Counted from the first letter of the stretch, positions 9,836 to 20,643 are shown. The stretch is DNA of 64,000 nucleotides from Thiocapsa marina 5811 (GCF_000223985.1 NZ_AFWV01000003.1:124001-188000), one strand, 5' to 3'. Notes: generated by a model not told the origin, from the letters alone. Translations and numbers: made by a program.

Positions 9836-10914
9836 CCGTCATGGCCGGGGGCACCGGCGGGCATGTCTTTCCCGCACTTGCGGTCGCCGAGCGTCTGCGC
9901 GAGCAGGGCGTGGGTGTCTTCTGGATCGGCACGCGCCGCGGGATGGAGTCGCGTCTGGTGCCCGAGCACGGCTTGGAGATGGAGTGGATCCGCATCGAAG
10001 GTCTGCGCGGCAAGGGGATCGCTCAGATCCTCGGCGGCCCCTTCAAGATCGCGGTTGCGCTCTGGCAGGCCGCACGGATCCTGCGCCGGCGTCGTCCCTC
10101 GGTGGTGCTGGGGATGGGCGGATTCGCCTCCGGCCCCGGTGGTCTGGCCGCTAGGTTGTTGGGTCTTCCGCTGGTGATCCACGAGCAGAACTTCGTGCCC
10201 GGGATGACCAATCAGTGGTTGGCGCGGATCGCCGTGCGGGTGTTCGAGGCCTTTCCCGGGAGCTTCCCGGGTGCGCGTGGTGCGCAAGCCTGCGGCAATC
10301 CGGTGCGCCGCGCGATCGTCGATCTGCCGCCGCCGCGCGAGCGTCTGGCGCAGAGGCGCACGGAAGGAACGGCGGAGCCGGCTCGGCTGTTGATCCTGGG
10401 CGGCTCGCTCGGGGCTCAGGTCCTCAACGAGATGGTCCCCGCCGCGCTGGCCGGACTGCCGGCGGAGCTGCGTCCGAGCGTGCGCCATCAGGCCGGCGAG
10501 CGCACGCTCGACACGGCGCGCGCAGGCTATCGGGCGGTCGGCGTCGAGGCGGAGGTCGTCCCCTTCATCAAGGATATGGCCGAGGCCTACGGTTGGGCCG
10601 ATCTGGTCGTCTGCCGGGCCGGCGCGCTCACGGTCTCGGAGCTGGCCGCAGCCGGCGTCGCCTCGGTGTTGGTGCCTTATCCATTTGCGGTCGATGACCA
10701 TCAGGTGGGCAACGCACGTTATCTGGCCGATGTCGGCGCGGCGCGACTCGTTATTCAGCGCGATCTGACCGTTCCCGGTTTGACCGCGTTGCTCCATGAA
10801 TTGCTGGGCGATCGCGAGAGGCTGTCGGCGATGGCCGATGCGGCCCGCGAGCGCGCGCAGCCGGATGCCGCCGGACGAATCGCGGCTGCTTGCTTAGAGG
10901 TTGCCGGTCAATGA
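9820..10914 (+). CDS. murG: Lipid II synthase MurG
   Basis: MurG is the peripheral membrane GT-B glycosyltransferase that adds GlcNAc to lipid I. The 364-residue product opens with [23 protein letters not shown], containing the glycine-rich loop G-G-T-G-G-H, and has the C-terminal donor-site segment [15 protein letters not shown]. The start is the ATG at 9820, inside the end of ftsW. The end overlaps murC by four bases. Confidence 0.96.
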   Translation: MGKSVAVMAGGTGGHVFPALAVAERLREQGVGVFWIGTRRGMESRLVPEHGLEMEWIRIEGLRGKGIAQILGGPFKIAVALWQAARILRRRRPSVVLGMGGFASGPGGLAARLLGLPLVIHEQNFVPGMTNQWLARIAVRVFEAFPGSFPGARGAQACGNPVRRAIVDLPPPRERLAQRRTEGTAEPARLLILGGSLGAQVLNEMVPAALAGLPAELRPSVRHQAGERTLDTARAGYRAVGVEAEVVPFIKDMAEAYGWADLVVCRAGALTVSELAAAGVASVLVPYPFAVDDHQVGNARYLADVGAARLVIQRDLTVPGLTALLHELLGDRERLSAMADAARERAQPDAAGRIAAACLEVAGQ

Positions 10915-12341
10915 GCGCACATCTGCAACATACCGCCGCCCGGATGGGTCGGGTTCGCCGACTCCACTTCGTGGGGATCGGCGGCTCCGGGATGAGCGGC
11001 ATCGCCGAGCTGATGGCCAATCTGGGCTACGAGGTCGCGGGGTCGGATCTGCGCGAGAGTGATGCGACGCGTCGTCTCGAAGGGCTGGGCGTCGAGATCT
11101 TCGTCGGTCATCGGGCCGAGCAGGTCGCGGATGCGGATGCCGTCGTGGTGTCGAGCGCGATCGACGAGACCAATCCGGAGATCCAAGGGGCACGAGCCGG
11201 ACGGATCCCGATCGTGCGTCGTGCCGAGATGCTCGCCGAGCTGATGCGCTTCTACTACGGCGTCGCCGTGGCCGGCACGCACGGGAAAACCACGACCACC
11301 AGCCTGGTCGCGAGCATCCTCGCCGAGGGCGGGCTCGACCCGACCTTCGTGATCGGCGGTCGGCTCAACAGCGCGGGCGCCAATGCCAAGCTGGGGACGA
11401 CCAAGTATCTGGTTGCCGAGGCTGACGAGAGCGATGCCTCCTTCCTCTATCTGCAGCCCATGATCTCGATCGTCACCAATATCGATGCCGATCACATGCG
11501 CACCTACGGCAACGACTTCAATCGGCTGCGCAGCACCTTCATGGAGTTCCTGCATCATCTGCCTTTCTACGGGCTCGCGGTGCTCTGTATCGACGACGAC
11601 GAGATCCGCGCCCTGATCGAGACGGTGCCGCGTCCCGTGCGTACATACGGTACGCGTCCGGAGGCCGACGTGCGCGCGGTCGACATCCGGCAGGACGGGA
11701 TGCGCACCCGTTTTCGCGTCGAAGCGCGTGACCTCGAGTCCCCGTTGGAGATCGATCTGAACCTGCCCGGTCGGCACAACGTGCTGAACGCCTTGGCCGC
11801 CGTCAGTGTCGCGCTTGAGCTGGGTGTCGATGAGGAGGCGATCGCGCGCGCACTGTCCCGTTTCGAAGGGGTCGGACGTCGCTTCATGATCAGCGAGCTG
11901 ACCGACACATCCGGTCGCCGACTGCTTTTGGTCGACGACTACGGGCATCATCCGCGCGAGATCGCGGCCACCTTGGCGGCGGCACGCGCCGGATGGCCGG
12001 GGCGTCGATTGGTCTTGGTCTTCCAACCCCATCGGTATACGCGGACCCAGGAGCTGTTCGAGGACTTCGTGGCGGTCCTGTCCAGCACCGACGCGCTCGT
12101 CTTGTGCGAGGTCTATCCGGCCGGCGAGGCGCCGATCCCGGGTGCCGACGGGCGTGCCTTGAGCCGCGCGATTCGCACTCGCGGGGAGTTGGATCCGGTC
12201 TTTGCACAAGGGATCGACGAGGTGCCGGGTCTTTTGGACAACCTGGTGCTCGACGGCGACATGGTGCTGATGATGGGTGCCGGCGACATCGGCGGCCTGG
12301 CGGCGCGTCTGCCGAGCTTGATGGTCCGGTCGGGGTCATGA
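10911..12341 (+). CDS. murC: UDP-MurNAc--L-alanine ligase MurC
   Basis: MurC adds L-alanine to UDP-MurNAc, the first step of the peptide stem. The 476-residue protein has the N-terminal motif [15 protein letters not shown], the ATP loop [13 protein letters not shown], the EADESDASF segment, DADHM in the central domain and [10 protein letters not shown] in the C-terminal region. The ATG at 10911 overlaps the murG stop, and the stop overlaps the murB start. Confidence 0.96.
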   Translation: MSAHLQHTAARMGRVRRLHFVGIGGSGMSGIAELMANLGYEVAGSDLRESDATRRLEGLGVEIFVGHRAEQVADADAVVVSSAIDETNPEIQGARAGRIPIVRRAEMLAELMRFYYGVAVAGTHGKTTTTSLVASILAEGGLDPTFVIGGRLNSAGANAKLGTTKYLVAEADESDASFLYLQPMISIVTNIDADHMRTYGNDFNRLRSTFMEFLHHLPFYGLAVLCIDDDEIRALIETVPRPVRTYGTRPEADVRAVDIRQDGMRTRFRVEARDLESPLEIDLNLPGRHNVLNALAAVSVALELGVDEEAIARALSRFEGVGRRFMISELTDTSGRRLLLVDDYGHHPREIAATLAAARAGWPGRRLVLVFQPHRYTRTQELFEDFVAVLSSTDALVLCEVYPAGEAPIPGADGRALSRAIRTRGELDPVFAQGIDEVPGLLDNLVLDGDMVLMMGAGDIGGLAARLPSLMVRSGS

Positions 12342-13213
12342 TGGGCGAGCTGCGCGAGCGCGAACCGCTCTCACGCCACACCAGTTGGCGGGTCGGCGGG
12401 CCCGCGCGCCGCTTTTATCGACCGACGGATGCGGAGGATCTGGCCGCCTTCCTCGAGCGGCTCGACCCCGGGGAGCCGCTCTTGTGGCTCGGGCTCGGGA
12501 GCAATCTCTTGGTGGACGACGCCGGTTTTCCCGGCACCGTGATCCAGACCCAGGCCTGTCTGACGCGTCTGGAGCGACGGGGTGCGACCGGAATCTATGC
12601 CGAGTCCGGCGTCTCCTGTGCCAAGGTGGCCCGGTTCGCATCGCGGCACGATCTGGTCGGGTGCGAGTTCCTCGCCGGTATCCCCGGGACCATGGGGGGC
12701 GCGCTGGCCATGAATGCCGGCGCCTGGGGCGGCGAGACCTGGGCCCATGTGGTCTCGGTGCGGACCATCGATCGCGTCGGTCGGATTCGCGAGCGTGTGC
12801 CGGGGGATTTCTCCATCGGTTACCGCGAGGTCCTCGGACCGCCCGGCGAGTGGTTCCTGGACGTCGCGCTCGAGCTTGCCCCCGGCGACGGCAAGGCAGG
12901 GATGGCGCGGATCCGCGAGCTGCTCGATCGGCGTGCGCAGACTCAACCCGTGGGGCTTCCGAGCTGCGGATCGGTGTTCCGCAATCCTCCGGGCGATCAT
13001 GCCGCGCGCCTGATCGAGTCGGAGGGGCTCAAGGGTTATCGAATCGGCGGCGCTCAGGTGTCCGAGAAGCACGCCAATTTCATCATCAACACGGGCGACG
13101 CCAGTGCCGCGGACATCCGCGAGCTGATCGACCTGGTGCAGCGTCGGGTCGAGGACGCCACCGGCGTCAGACTGGTGCCCGAGGTCAAACACATCGCCGG
13201 AGAGCAACCATGA
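12338..13213 (+). CDS. murB: UDP-N-acetylenolpyruvoylglucosamine reductase MurB
   Basis: MurB is the FAD enzyme that reduces enolpyruvyl-UDP-GlcNAc to UDP-MurNAc with NADPH. The 291-residue product is short like type II MurB rather than the longer E. coli form. It has the FAD-binding region [10 protein letters not shown] and [20 protein letters not shown], and the catalytic-site segment [19 protein letters not shown] with the reactive serine. The ATG at 12338 overlaps murC; the next codon is also ATG. Overlap with ddl is four bases. Confidence 0.95.
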   Translation: MMGELREREPLSRHTSWRVGGPARRFYRPTDAEDLAAFLERLDPGEPLLWLGLGSNLLVDDAGFPGTVIQTQACLTRLERRGATGIYAESGVSCAKVARFASRHDLVGCEFLAGIPGTMGGALAMNAGAWGGETWAHVVSVRTIDRVGRIRERVPGDFSIGYREVLGPPGEWFLDVALELAPGDGKAGMARIRELLDRRAQTQPVGLPSCGSVFRNPPGDHAARLIESEGLKGYRIGGAQVSEKHANFIINTGDASAADIRELIDLVQRRVEDATGVRLVPEVKHIAGEQP

Positions 13214-14145
13214 CACCAGAGAAAATCCAGGCGCGTGCTCGGTTCGGCAAGGTCGCGGTACTCCTCGGGGGGCGCGCCGCGGAGCGCGAGATCTCCCTCA
13301 AGAGCGGCAGTGCGGTGCTGGCTGCCCTGCTGCGTCAGGGCATCGATGCCCATGCGCTGGATCCGGACGAGCGGGTTCTCGAACATCTGCGAACGGGCGG
13401 CTTCGATCGCGCCTTCATCATCCTGCACGGGCGCGGCGGCGAAGACGGTCAGATCCAAGGCGCCCTGGAGACCATCGGGATGCCCTACACGGGCTCCGGG
13501 GTGCTGGGCTCGGCGCTCGGCATGGACAAGTATCGCTGCAAGCTGGCCTGGACCGGGTGTGGTCTGCCGACGGCGGCCTCGGTGTTGCTGCGCACGGACG
13601 CCGATCTGGCGGTCGCCGAGGCGCTCGGCTTTCCGCTCATGATCAAGCCGGTTCACGAGGGATCGAGCATCGGCATGGCGCGTGTCGAGGACATGGCTTC
13701 ACTCGCCGATGCCTGGCGCGCGGCCCGCGGTTACGATGCGCTGGTTCTCGCCGAGCGGTGGATTCATGGCGCCGAATACACCTGCGCCGTTCTCCGGGGC
13801 GAGGCGCTCCCGATGATCCGGCTCGAAACGCCGCACGCCTTTTACGACTTCGAGGCCAAGTATCGGGCGGACAGCACGCGCTATCACTGCCCCTGCGGTC
13901 TGCCCGAAGCGGAGGAGTCGCGCCTGCAGCGACTCGCGCTCGACGCCTTCGAGGCCACCGGGGCGAGCGGATGGGGACGGGTCGATCTGATGGTCGACGC
14001 GAGCGAGGAGCCATTCCTGTTGGAGATCAACACGGTGCCGGGTATGACCGATCACAGCCTGGTCCCGATGGCGGCGCGGGTGGCGGGGCTGGACTTCGAC
14101 ACCTTGGTTCTGGGGATCCTGGAGACGAGTCTCGACCGTGGCTGA
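13210..14145 (+). CDS. ddl: D-alanine--D-alanine ligase Ddl
   Basis: Ddl joins two D-alanines for use by MurF. The 311-residue ATP-grasp protein begins with the typical [19 protein letters not shown] and has [15 protein letters not shown] for ATP binding and [16 protein letters not shown] at the metal and substrate site. The ATG at 13210 overlaps murB, and the 3' end overlaps ftsQ by eight bases. Confidence 0.96.
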   Translation: MTPEKIQARARFGKVAVLLGGRAAEREISLKSGSAVLAALLRQGIDAHALDPDERVLEHLRTGGFDRAFIILHGRGGEDGQIQGALETIGMPYTGSGVLGSALGMDKYRCKLAWTGCGLPTAASVLLRTDADLAVAEALGFPLMIKPVHEGSSIGMARVEDMASLADAWRAARGYDALVLAERWIHGAEYTCAVLRGEALPMIRLETPHAFYDFEAKYRADSTRYHCPCGLPEAEESRLQRLALDAFEATGASGWGRVDLMVDASEEPFLLEINTVPGMTDHSLVPMAARVAGLDFDTLVLGILETSLDRG

Positions 14146-14932
14146 TCCGGCACGCATCACCCCCCCGGTCGAGGAGGTGCGTGTGCGCCGCTCCGGGACT
14201 TGGCTCGCGCTGGTCGGGTTCCTCTTGATCTCGGCAATGGCGAGCGGTGTGTGGCTGCTCGGTCATTGGGAGCCGCAGCTGTTTCCGGTGCGGATCATCG
14301 CCGTGGAGGGCGAGCTGCATCACCATTCGTCACGCTTGTTGCAGGAGACCATCAGCGAGCGGCTGAGCGGCGGCATCCTGACGGCGGATCTGCAGGATTT
14401 GAGACAGGCCGCGGAGGACCTGGCCTGGGTCGGTCGCGCCACCGTTCGGCGCGTCTGGCCGGATCGTTTGCAGGTCGAGGTCGAGGAGCACCGCCCGCTC
14501 GCGCGCTGGAATCGTGACGGTTTGGTGACCGCCGAGGGCATCGTCTTTCGGCCCGGCACGGGTACGGTCCCGGCGGGTCTGCCGCTGCTCGAAGGGGAGG
14601 ATCGACGTGCGCCCGAGGTCGTGAAGCGCTATGTGCAGTGGCGCGACGATCTCATGTTGATCGGCCATCTCATTCAGTCGCTCTCGGTTGATCCGCGGGG
14701 GGCATGGCGGGTCGAGCTGGTCATGGGCGTCGAGTTGTATCTCGGCACGGAGCACGTCGATCAACGGCTTGCGCGCTATATCGCCAGCGCGGCACAGTTG
14801 GAGGCGGCCGGCCAGCCGCTGGTGGTGGACCTGCGCTACAGCAACGGTTTCGCCGTGAAATGGGCAGCGAACGCCGAGCCTCAGGCTCGCGCGACAACGG
14901 ATCGCTCGAAGCGATCCGGCAAACGAGGATGA
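14138..14932 (+). CDS. ftsQ: Cell division protein FtsQ
   Basis: FtsQ is the bitopic divisome scaffold that binds FtsL and FtsB. The 264-residue product has a cytoplasmic tail, a membrane segment (about residues 22-44), a POTRA domain starting at [16 protein letters not shown], and a periplasmic beta domain ending near [15 protein letters not shown]. The start is a GTG inside ddl. Six bases separate it from ftsA. Confidence 0.93.
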   Translation: MADPARITPPVEEVRVRRSGTWLALVGFLLISAMASGVWLLGHWEPQLFPVRIIAVEGELHHHSSRLLQETISERLSGGILTADLQDLRQAAEDLAWVGRATVRRVWPDRLQVEVEEHRPLARWNRDGLVTAEGIVFRPGTGTVPAGLPLLEGEDRRAPEVVKRYVQWRDDLMLIGHLIQSLSVDPRGAWRVELVMGVELYLGTEHVDQRLARYIASAAQLEAAGQPLVVDLRYSNGFAVKWAANAEPQARATTDRSKRSGKRG

Positions 14933-14938
14933 GACCGG

Positions 14939-16174
14939 ATGTCGAGACGTAACGACAAGAATCTATTGGTGGGCCTGGATATCGGGACCTCGAAGGTGGC
15001 CGCCTTGGTCGGCGAGCTCAAGGACGACAACCAGATCGAGATCATCGGAATCGGCACACACCCTTCGCGGGGTCTGAAGAAGGGCGTGGTCGTCGACATC
15101 GAGTCGACTGTCCAGTCGATTCAGCGCGCGGTCGAAGAGGCCGAGCTGATGGCCGGCTGCGAGATCCACTCGGTCCACGCCGGGATCGCCGGCAGCCATG
15201 TGCGCAGTCTCAACTCGCACGGCATCACCGCGATCAAGGAGGTGGAGGTCACCCAAGCCGATGTCGATCGGGTCATCGATGCGGCGCGCGCCGTGGCGAT
15301 CCCGGCCGACCAGAAGATCCTGCACATCCTGCCGCAGGAATTCATCATCGACGACCAGGAGGGCATCCGCGAGCCGATCGGGATGTGCGGCGTGCGCCTC
15401 GAGGCCCGCGTGCACATGGTCACGGGTGCGGTGAGTGCCGCCCAGAACATCATCAAGTGCATTCGGCGCTGCGGGCTCGAGGTCGACGACCTGGTGCTCG
15501 CGCAGCTCAGCTCGAGCTATTCGGTGCTCGGCGACGACGAGAAGGAGCTCGGCGTCTGTGTCGTCGACATCGGCGGCGGCACGACGGATCTCGCCGTCTT
15601 CACCGACGGGGCGATTCGCCACACCGCGGTGATCCCCATCGCCGGCGATCAGGTGACGAACGACATTGCCGTCGCGTTGCGCACGCCGACACAGCATGCC
15701 GAGCTGATCAAGGTCAAGCATGCCTGTGCGCTGGCGCAGCTGGCGGCCAACAGCGAGTCCATCGAGGTGCCGAGCATCGGCGATCGCCCGCCGCGGCGTC
15801 TCTCGCGCCAAACCTTGGCCGAGGTCGTCGAGCCGCGTTACGAGGAGCTCCTGACCCTGCTCCACAACGAGCTGCGCCGCAGCGGTTTCGAGGATCTGGT
15901 CGCGGGCGGCGTGGTGTTGACCGGCGGCAGCTCGAAGATGGACGGTCTGATCGAGCTGGCCGAGGAGGTCTTCCACATGCCTGTACGGCTCGGAGTTCCG
16001 CAGTACGTGATCGGGATGGACGAGGTGGTGAACAATCCGATCTATTCGACCGGCGTCGGCCTGCTGATGTACGCGCGTCAGCATCGCTTCTCGCGGCGTC
16101 CCGAGATCGGGGATTCCGTCGGACTGCGGGGCGCTTGGTCGCGGATGCGCAGTTGGTTCCAGGGCAATTTTTAG
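14939..16174 (+). CDS. ftsA: Cell division protein FtsA
   Basis: FtsA is the actin-like ATPase that tethers FtsZ to the membrane. The 411-residue protein has the phosphate-binding motifs GLDIGTSKVAALVGE and VVDIGGGTTDLAVF, a 1C domain (IHSVHAGIAGSHVRSLNSHG) and the adenosine motif VLTGGSSKMDGL. The C-terminal amphipathic membrane helix is visible (RMRSWFQGNF). Unlike the upstream genes it does not overlap its successor: about 300 bases with a terminator-like hairpin separate it from ftsZ. Confidence 0.97.
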   Translation: MSRRNDKNLLVGLDIGTSKVAALVGELKDDNQIEIIGIGTHPSRGLKKGVVVDIESTVQSIQRAVEEAELMAGCEIHSVHAGIAGSHVRSLNSHGITAIKEVEVTQADVDRVIDAARAVAIPADQKILHILPQEFIIDDQEGIREPIGMCGVRLEARVHMVTGAVSAAQNIIKCIRRCGLEVDDLVLAQLSSSYSVLGDDEKELGVCVVDIGGGTTDLAVFTDGAIRHTAVIPIAGDQVTNDIAVALRTPTQHAELIKVKHACALAQLAANSESIEVPSIGDRPPRRLSRQTLAEVVEPRYEELLTLLHNELRRSGFEDLVAGGVVLTGGSSKMDGLIELAEEVFHMPVRLGVPQYVIGMDEVVNNPIYSTGVGLLMYARQHRFSRRPEIGDSVGLRGAWSRMRSWFQGNF

Positions 16175-16242
16175 CCGTATTGCCGCCGGTGCGACCGGTG
16201 GTCTGCGTACGGCGTGCGGTGTTTGATCCACCGCGTGTGTCT

Positions 16243-16276
16243 CCCGGCCGACCTCGTTTGGTCGGTCGGGTATTTT
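16243..16276 (+). terminator. Intrinsic terminator-like hairpin between ftsA and ftsZ
   Basis: An 11-base stem (CCCGGCCGACC with GGTCGGTCGGG, one G-U pair) with a six-base loop is followed by TATTTT. It lies 69 bases after ftsA and about 200 bases before ftsZ. Confidence 0.6.
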
Positions 16277-16404
16277 CGGCGGGGCTTTGACTCCGTTGAA
16301 AGCGGGAATGGAATGGGGTGTTTCGTCAAACCCCATTGGTCGGGGGGCCGCGGCCTGCGGTCCGAGGCTGCGACACATGTCGTGTCGTGGCGGTGTCGGG
16401 GGGG

Positions 16405-16426
16405 CGTGCGCGCCGAAGCGCGCACG
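16405..16426. promoter_or_regulatory. Hairpin in the presumed ftsZ leader
   Basis: CGTGCGCG pairs perfectly with CGCGCACG across a six-base loop (CCGAAG). It lies about 50 bases before the ftsZ start and has no T-tract, so an mRNA stability or folding role is more likely than termination. The role is inferred. Confidence 0.35.
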
Positions 16427-16476
16427 TACGAGGTTCATAGGTCGTGCAACAAACGAATTCGAGAGGAGACAACAGC

Positions 16477-17643
16477 ATGTTTGAGCTCATGGATACCCAC
16501 AGTCAGAACGCTGTCATCAAGGTTGTCGGGGTCGGCGGCGGCGGCGGAAACGCGGTGAACCACATGGTCGCCGCGACCATCGAAGGGGTGGACTTCATCT
16601 GCGCCAACACCGATGCGCAGGCGCTGAAGAGCTCGCAGGTGAAGACCATACTTCAGCTCGGTGCCGGGATCACCAAAGGCTTGGGCGCCGGCGCCGACCC
16701 CGAGGTCGGGCGGAACTCCGCGATGGAGGATCGCGATCGGATCCAAGAGGCCCTCGACGGCGCGGATATGGTCTTCATCACCGCCGGCATGGGCGGGGGC
16801 ACCGGCACGGGCGCGGCGCCGGTCGTGGCCCAGGTGGCAAAGGAGCTCGGCATCCTGACGGTCGCCGTCGTGACCAAACCGTTCCCGTTCGAAGGGACCA
16901 AACGTCGCCGCATCGCCGAGGAAGGCATTGCGGAGCTGGCCAAGCACGTCGACTCTTTGATTACGATCCCCAACGAAAAGCTCTTGGCGGTTCTCGGCAA
17001 GGACATGAGCCTGCTCGGGGCATTCAGCGCCGCCAACGACGTGCTGTTGCATGCGACCCAGGGCATCGCCGAGCTGATCACCCGTCCGGGCTTGATCAAC
17101 GTCGACTTCGCCGACGTCAAGACCGTGATGTCCGAGATGGGTGTTGCCATGATGGGAACGGGCGCTGCACGCGGCGAGCATCGTGCCCGCGAGGCCGCAG
17201 AGGCAGCCATCCGCAGCCCGCTCCTCGAGGACATCGACCTTGCGGGTGCGAAGGGCATCCTGGTCAATATTACCGCCGGACTGAGTCTGACGATCGGCGA
17301 GTTCGACGAGGTCGGCAACACGGTGCGTGATTTCGCAGACGACGATGCGACCGTTGTGGTCGGTACCGTCATCGATCCGGCGCTGGACGACGAGCTGCGG
17401 GTCACTGTCGTGGCGACCGGATTGGGCGAGCGCCGCGTTACGCTCAAGCGGCAAGGTGCCCAAGAGGCTGCTGCAATGCACCTGGTCAGCGGCGGCAACA
17501 ACGAGAGCGCGCCAAACTACAACGACCTGGGTCGCCCCGCCATTTACCGCCGCGGCGGTGCTGCGGCGGTGGCCGAGGCGGTCGTGGAGAGCGATCTCGA
17601 CTATCTCGATATCCCGGCTTTCCTGCGTCGGCAGGCGGATTGA
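16477..17643 (+). CDS. ftsZ: Cell division protein FtsZ
   Basis: FtsZ is the tubulin-like GTPase that forms the division ring. The 388-residue product has the tubulin signature [16 protein letters not shown], an N-terminal [16 protein letters not shown] loop and the conserved C-terminal peptide [14 protein letters not shown] that binds FtsA and ZapD. I chose the ATG at 16477, eight bases after GAGGAG, over an in-frame GTG 33 bases upstream. Confidence 0.98.
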   Translation: MFELMDTHSQNAVIKVVGVGGGGGNAVNHMVAATIEGVDFICANTDAQALKSSQVKTILQLGAGITKGLGAGADPEVGRNSAMEDRDRIQEALDGADMVFITAGMGGGTGTGAAPVVAQVAKELGILTVAVVTKPFPFEGTKRRRIAEEGIAELAKHVDSLITIPNEKLLAVLGKDMSLLGAFSAANDVLLHATQGIAELITRPGLINVDFADVKTVMSEMGVAMMGTGAARGEHRAREAAEAAIRSPLLEDIDLAGAKGILVNITAGLSLTIGEFDEVGNTVRDFADDDATVVVGTVIDPALDDELRVTVVATGLGERRVTLKRQGAQEAAAMHLVSGGNNESAPNYNDLGRPAIYRRGGAAAVAEAVVESDLDYLDIPAFLRRQAD

Positions 17644-17750
17644 TCAGGGGTTTCCCTGTATCGAATAGTTCTTCTAAAACAGTCGCCTTCAAAAAGGTTC
17701 GTTGTTGATCTTGATAAACGTCGGGGAAAACCCTAAGCTTGTCGGCAGGT

Positions 17751-17766
17751 GGCTCGCATGCGAGCC
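17751..17766. promoter_or_regulatory. Perfect 16-base palindrome upstream of lpxC
   Basis: GGCTCGCATGCGAGCC is its own reverse complement. It lies in the 251-base ftsZ-lpxC gap, about 130 bases before lpxC. It could be an operator or the core of a small hairpin; nothing else in the sequence identifies a binding protein. Confidence 0.3.
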
Positions 17767-17894
17767 GCAAAACAACATGACGAACGGAGAACGATCGTGG
17801 TCCCGGCATGGATTCGCCGGACCACGCTCGGTCGTCGAACAGCCGGCACCGGATGCCGACAGCCGCCACGGCTTGCGATGGGAGACCTCGACCG

Positions 17895-18806
17895 ATGCTC
17901 AAGCAGCGTACCTTGAAGAATGTGATCCGGGCGACCGGTGTCGGTCTGCATACCGGCGAGAAGATCCCTTTGACCTTGCGGCCGGCGGCTCCCGATACGG
18001 GCATCATCTTCCGCCGGGTCGACCTGGATACGCCTGTCGAGATCAAGGCGACTCCCTTCAATGTCGGCGATACTCGGCTGTCCACCACGCTGGTCAAGGG
18101 CGATGTCCGCGTCTCGACGGTCGAGCACATCCTGTCGGCCTTCGCCGGGCTGGGGATCGACAACGCCTACGTGGACGTCGGTGCCGCCGAGGTACCGATC
18201 ATGGACGGCAGCGCCGGGCCCTTCGTGTTCCTGGTTCAGTCGGCCGGGATGGAGGAGCAGCATCGCGCCAAGCGATTTATCCGAATCAAGCGACCGATCG
18301 AGGTGCGCGACGGAGACAAGTACGCTCGCTTTTCGCCGTACAACGGATTCAAGGTCGAATTCTCGATCGACTTCGACCATCCGGCATTCCATGCGCGCGC
18401 CAACCGGGCGATCGTGGATTTCTCCACGTCCTCGTTCGTGAAGGAGGTGAGCCGAGCGCGAACCTTCGGTTTCCTGCGCGAGATCGAGGCCCTGCGGGCC
18501 CAGAATCTGGCCCTGGGCGGCAGTCTGGACAACGCGGTTGTCGTGGACGAATACCGCGTCCTCAACGACGAAGGCCTGCGCTACGAAGACGAGTTCGTGA
18601 AGCACAAGATCCTGGATGCGATCGGCGACCTCTATCTTTTGGGTCACACCCTGATCGGATCCTTCCAGGCACACAAGTCCGGGCATGCGCTCAACAACAA
18701 CCTCTTGCGAGCACTGGTGGCCGATGTCGAGGCCTGGGAAGAGGTCGTGTTCGAGGATTCCGCCGAATCCCCCATCTGCTACGCGCACCCGGTGGCACTG
18801 GCTTAG
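17895..18806 (+). CDS. lpxC: UDP-3-O-acyl-N-acetylglucosamine deacetylase LpxC
   Basis: LpxC is the zinc deacetylase that commits UDP-acyl-GlcNAc to lipid A synthesis. The 303-residue product has the zinc and active-site segments [17 protein letters not shown] and [14 protein letters not shown], then [10 protein letters not shown] use the ATG giving [21 protein letters not shown]; the frame is open 29 codons further upstream without homology. Its stop overlaps the stop of the convergent dciA-like gene. Confidence 0.97.
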   Translation: MLKQRTLKNVIRATGVGLHTGEKIPLTLRPAAPDTGIIFRRVDLDTPVEIKATPFNVGDTRLSTTLVKGDVRVSTVEHILSAFAGLGIDNAYVDVGAAEVPIMDGSAGPFVFLVQSAGMEEQHRAKRFIRIKRPIEVRDGDKYARFSPYNGFKVEFSIDFDHPAFHARANRAIVDFSTSSFVKEVSRARTFGFLREIEALRAQNLALGGSLDNAVVVDEYRVLNDEGLRYEDEFVKHKILDAIGDLYLLGHTLIGSFQAHKSGHALNNNLLRALVADVEAWEEVVFEDSAESPICYAHPVALA

Positions 18807-19360
18807 TCCGCCTTCGGCGCGAGTGTCTTTCCTGGGTCGACCGATCCCAGCTGCTCATCGCCTCTATCCCCGACCGCCGCCGAGGCGGCCGGGGCATGAT
18901 GGTTTGCGAAACGCCGAAAGACCTCGGCCAACAGCGGGTCCGGCATCCCGTCCGCCGCGGCGAACAAATGGGCGATTGCCCGGCTGGTCAGCCGGTTGCT
19001 CCCGCTAGGCGATGCCGCCGATTCCACCGGCGGGCCGTCTCGATGCCTCGCCGCCGAGCCGCCCTCCGCGGGGATCCGGACCCGAGTCGCGATCTTGACG
19101 ACGCCATAGCGCTCGAGCGATCGCGTCAGATCCTCGATCAGGAAGCGTGCGCGGGTGACCCAGGCCGGCGAATCCAGGACAAGCGTCAGGATCCCCTCGG
19201 CCAAGGTCGCGTCGCGGCAATGCGCGCGAAGCGGATCCGGCAGCCGATTCAGCACCAATCCCAGTAACGCCAGCTCGCGGTCTCTGCGCTCGAGATGTTT
19301 ACGGATCAGTGGGTTGGATTGAAGCAGTTCACGAACATGAGCCAATCTCGGCTGCAGCAT
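18803..19360 (-). CDS. DUF721/DciA-family protein
   Basis: The 185-residue product has an N-terminal DUF721 domain (about residues 1-100; [36 protein letters not shown], then [13 protein letters not shown]). This is the family of DciA, the replicative helicase loader of bacteria that lack DnaC. The C-terminal third is low in complexity and probably disordered. I chose the ATG giving [13 protein letters not shown]; the frame is open for 33 further codons. The gene is convergent with lpxC and the two stop codons overlap. The DciA role is inferred from family and genomic position between lpxC and secA. Confidence 0.8.
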   Translation of the reverse strand: MLQPRLAHVRELLQSNPLIRKHLERRDRELALLGLVLNRLPDPLRAHCRDATLAEGILTLVLDSPAWVTRARFLIEDLTRSLERYGVVKIATRVRIPAEGGSAARHRDGPPVESAASPSGSNRLTSRAIAHLFAAADGMPDPLLAEVFRRFANHHAPAASAAVGDRGDEQLGSVDPGKTLAPKAD

Positions 19361-19512
19361 CGAAGGTGATCCTCGACATACGAACGACTGACCGAGAGGC
19401 ATCCCGATGGGTGCTCTCGCCGAAAAACGAATCGACCTGGGCGACGATTGTGGCGACAATCACGCTTTGCGCCCAGTGCCCATCCCGTTAGAGAAGAAGC
19501 AGAGGGAAGACG

Positions 19513-20454
19513 ATGCACCACCTCGACCGACGAAAAACCGATCGCGGACAGGCCGTTATAACACTCTTGGCCGTTACTCTGTTCACCGTAGCCGGTGTAG
19601 GATTAGGATTCTGGATCGGGCATTACCAATATTTGACGACAGTTGTCGACAACAATGCTCAGGCAGCGCTTGTACCCCGCTCCTCGCCGGCACCCGCACT
19701 TCCCCCCCCCGCTTCCGATCCCGCCACCTCCGACGACGTCGATGCGATCGCCGCCCGCGTCGGCGAAATGCAAGCCGAGCTCTTTAGGCTCAACGCGCTC
19801 GGCGAACGACTTGTTCAGATGTCCGGACTGAACCCCGAAGAATTCGATTTCGAGAATCCCCCTCCGCGAGGCGGTGCCGAGGACGGCCCGGCACGAGACT
19901 TTACGATCCGCGAGATCGCCAGCGAGCTCGGCAGCATGGTCAGCCTGGTGCAGGATCGCAAGCGCAAGCTCGAGGTCATCGAAGACGTCATCATGGACAA
20001 GGATCTCACTGCGCAGGCGATGCCCTCGGGTTGGCCGGTCCGAGCCGGTTATGTCACCTCGAGATTCGGTTTCCGGGTGCATCCCATCAAGAAGAAGCGC
20101 CTCTTTCACGAGGGCGTCGACTTCGCAAGTCCTCGCGGCACCGCAATCGTAGCGGTCGCCGACGGTGTCGTGACCTTCAGCGGCCGCAAGGGCGGATACG
20201 GGCGCACGGTCGACATCCGGCATGTCAACGGGCTGGTCACGCGTTATGCCCACAACCAGGACAACCTGGTCAAAGAAGGTCAGATGGTCCGGCAAGGACA
20301 GAAAATCGCGACGGTCGGATCCTCCGGGACTGCAACCGGCCCGCATGTCCATTTCGAGGTTCTCAAGGACGGCAAGGCGGTCGATCCCTTCCGTTACATC
20401 GACCGTCAGCCGAGGCCTGTACTGGCCGGCGCGTCCGAGGATCAACCCGGTTAA
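19513..20454 (+). CDS. M23-family (LytM-type) peptidoglycan endopeptidase
   Basis: The 313-residue protein has one N-terminal membrane anchor (about residues 14-36), a proline-rich linker, a predicted coiled coil (about residues 75-100 and 130-165) and a C-terminal M23 domain. Both zinc motifs are intact: FHEGVDF (H-x-x-x-D) and HVHFEV (H-x-H). It is therefore expected to cut peptidoglycan cross-links in the periplasm rather than act as a degenerate activator such as EnvC. It lies just before secA, where enterobacteria have secM. Its TAA stop lies in the terminal repeat of a dispersed element. Confidence 0.92.
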   Translation: MHHLDRRKTDRGQAVITLLAVTLFTVAGVGLGFWIGHYQYLTTVVDNNAQAALVPRSSPAPALPPPASDPATSDDVDAIAARVGEMQAELFRLNALGERLVQMSGLNPEEFDFENPPPRGGAEDGPARDFTIREIASELGSMVSLVQDRKRKLEVIEDVIMDKDLTAQAMPSGWPVRAGYVTSRFGFRVHPIKKKRLFHEGVDFASPRGTAIVAVADGVVTFSGRKGGYGRTVDIRHVNGLVTRYAHNQDNLVKEGQMVRQGQKIATVGSSGTATGPHVHFEVLKDGKAVDPFRYIDRQPRPVLAGASEDQPG

Positions 20455-20538
20455 ACCGCGCTTAGCGCGGTATGCGATGTTTTTTGGAAGGGATCGGCCC
20501 TGGCGGACTTGACGGCCGCTGGAGCCGGCGGGGTTTAA
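20451..20538 (-). repeat. Dispersed palindromic element, type B (copy 1)
   Basis: The element is bounded by TTAAACCGCGC on the left and a decayed GGCGGGGTTTAA on the right. Its interior matches the reverse complement of the copies at 32839 and 58226, including the ATCGCATACCGCGC block and the GTCGTCAAGTCTGCC block (with substitutions). A small CCGCGC/GCGCGG hairpin lies beside the M23 gene stop, which the element supplies. Together with the next copy it forms a composite unit. Confidence 0.8.
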
Positions 20539-20557
20539 GAGAATAAAAAATATGATA

Positions 20558-20643
20558 TTAAATCGCGTCCCGGCTAAGGGCCGTGGATTCAGCAAATGCC
20601 GAGCCCACTCGAAAATTTAGCATCTCGCTCTGAATGCGGTTTA
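20558..20643 (+). repeat. Dispersed palindromic element, type A (copy 2)
   Basis: The element starts TTAAATCGCGTCCC and ends GAATGCGGTTTA. The interior (CTAAGGGCCGTGGAT, then CACTCGAAAAT) matches the copy at 25859 closely. A 19-base AT-rich linker separates it from the type B copy to its left, so the pair is the reverse complement of the units at 32733 and 58128. Confidence 0.8.

Larger units (their letters stand above)
16175..16476. other. ftsA-ftsZ intergenic region
   Basis: This 302-base stretch holds no convincing gene. It contains a terminator-like hairpin at 16243-16276, a small hairpin near 16371-16387, a perfect 8-base stem at 16405-16426 and the ftsZ ribosome-binding site GAGGAG at 16463-16468. 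A gap this long is out of character for an otherwise overlapping cluster, so ftsZ probably has its own promoter here or within ftsA. I could not pick a sigma-70 promoter with confidence. Confidence 0.6.

Noticed and set aside
14963-16438. 491-codon minus-strand frame opposite ftsA
   Set aside because: FtsA is unmistakable on the plus strand; the antisense frame is biased in composition and unsupported.
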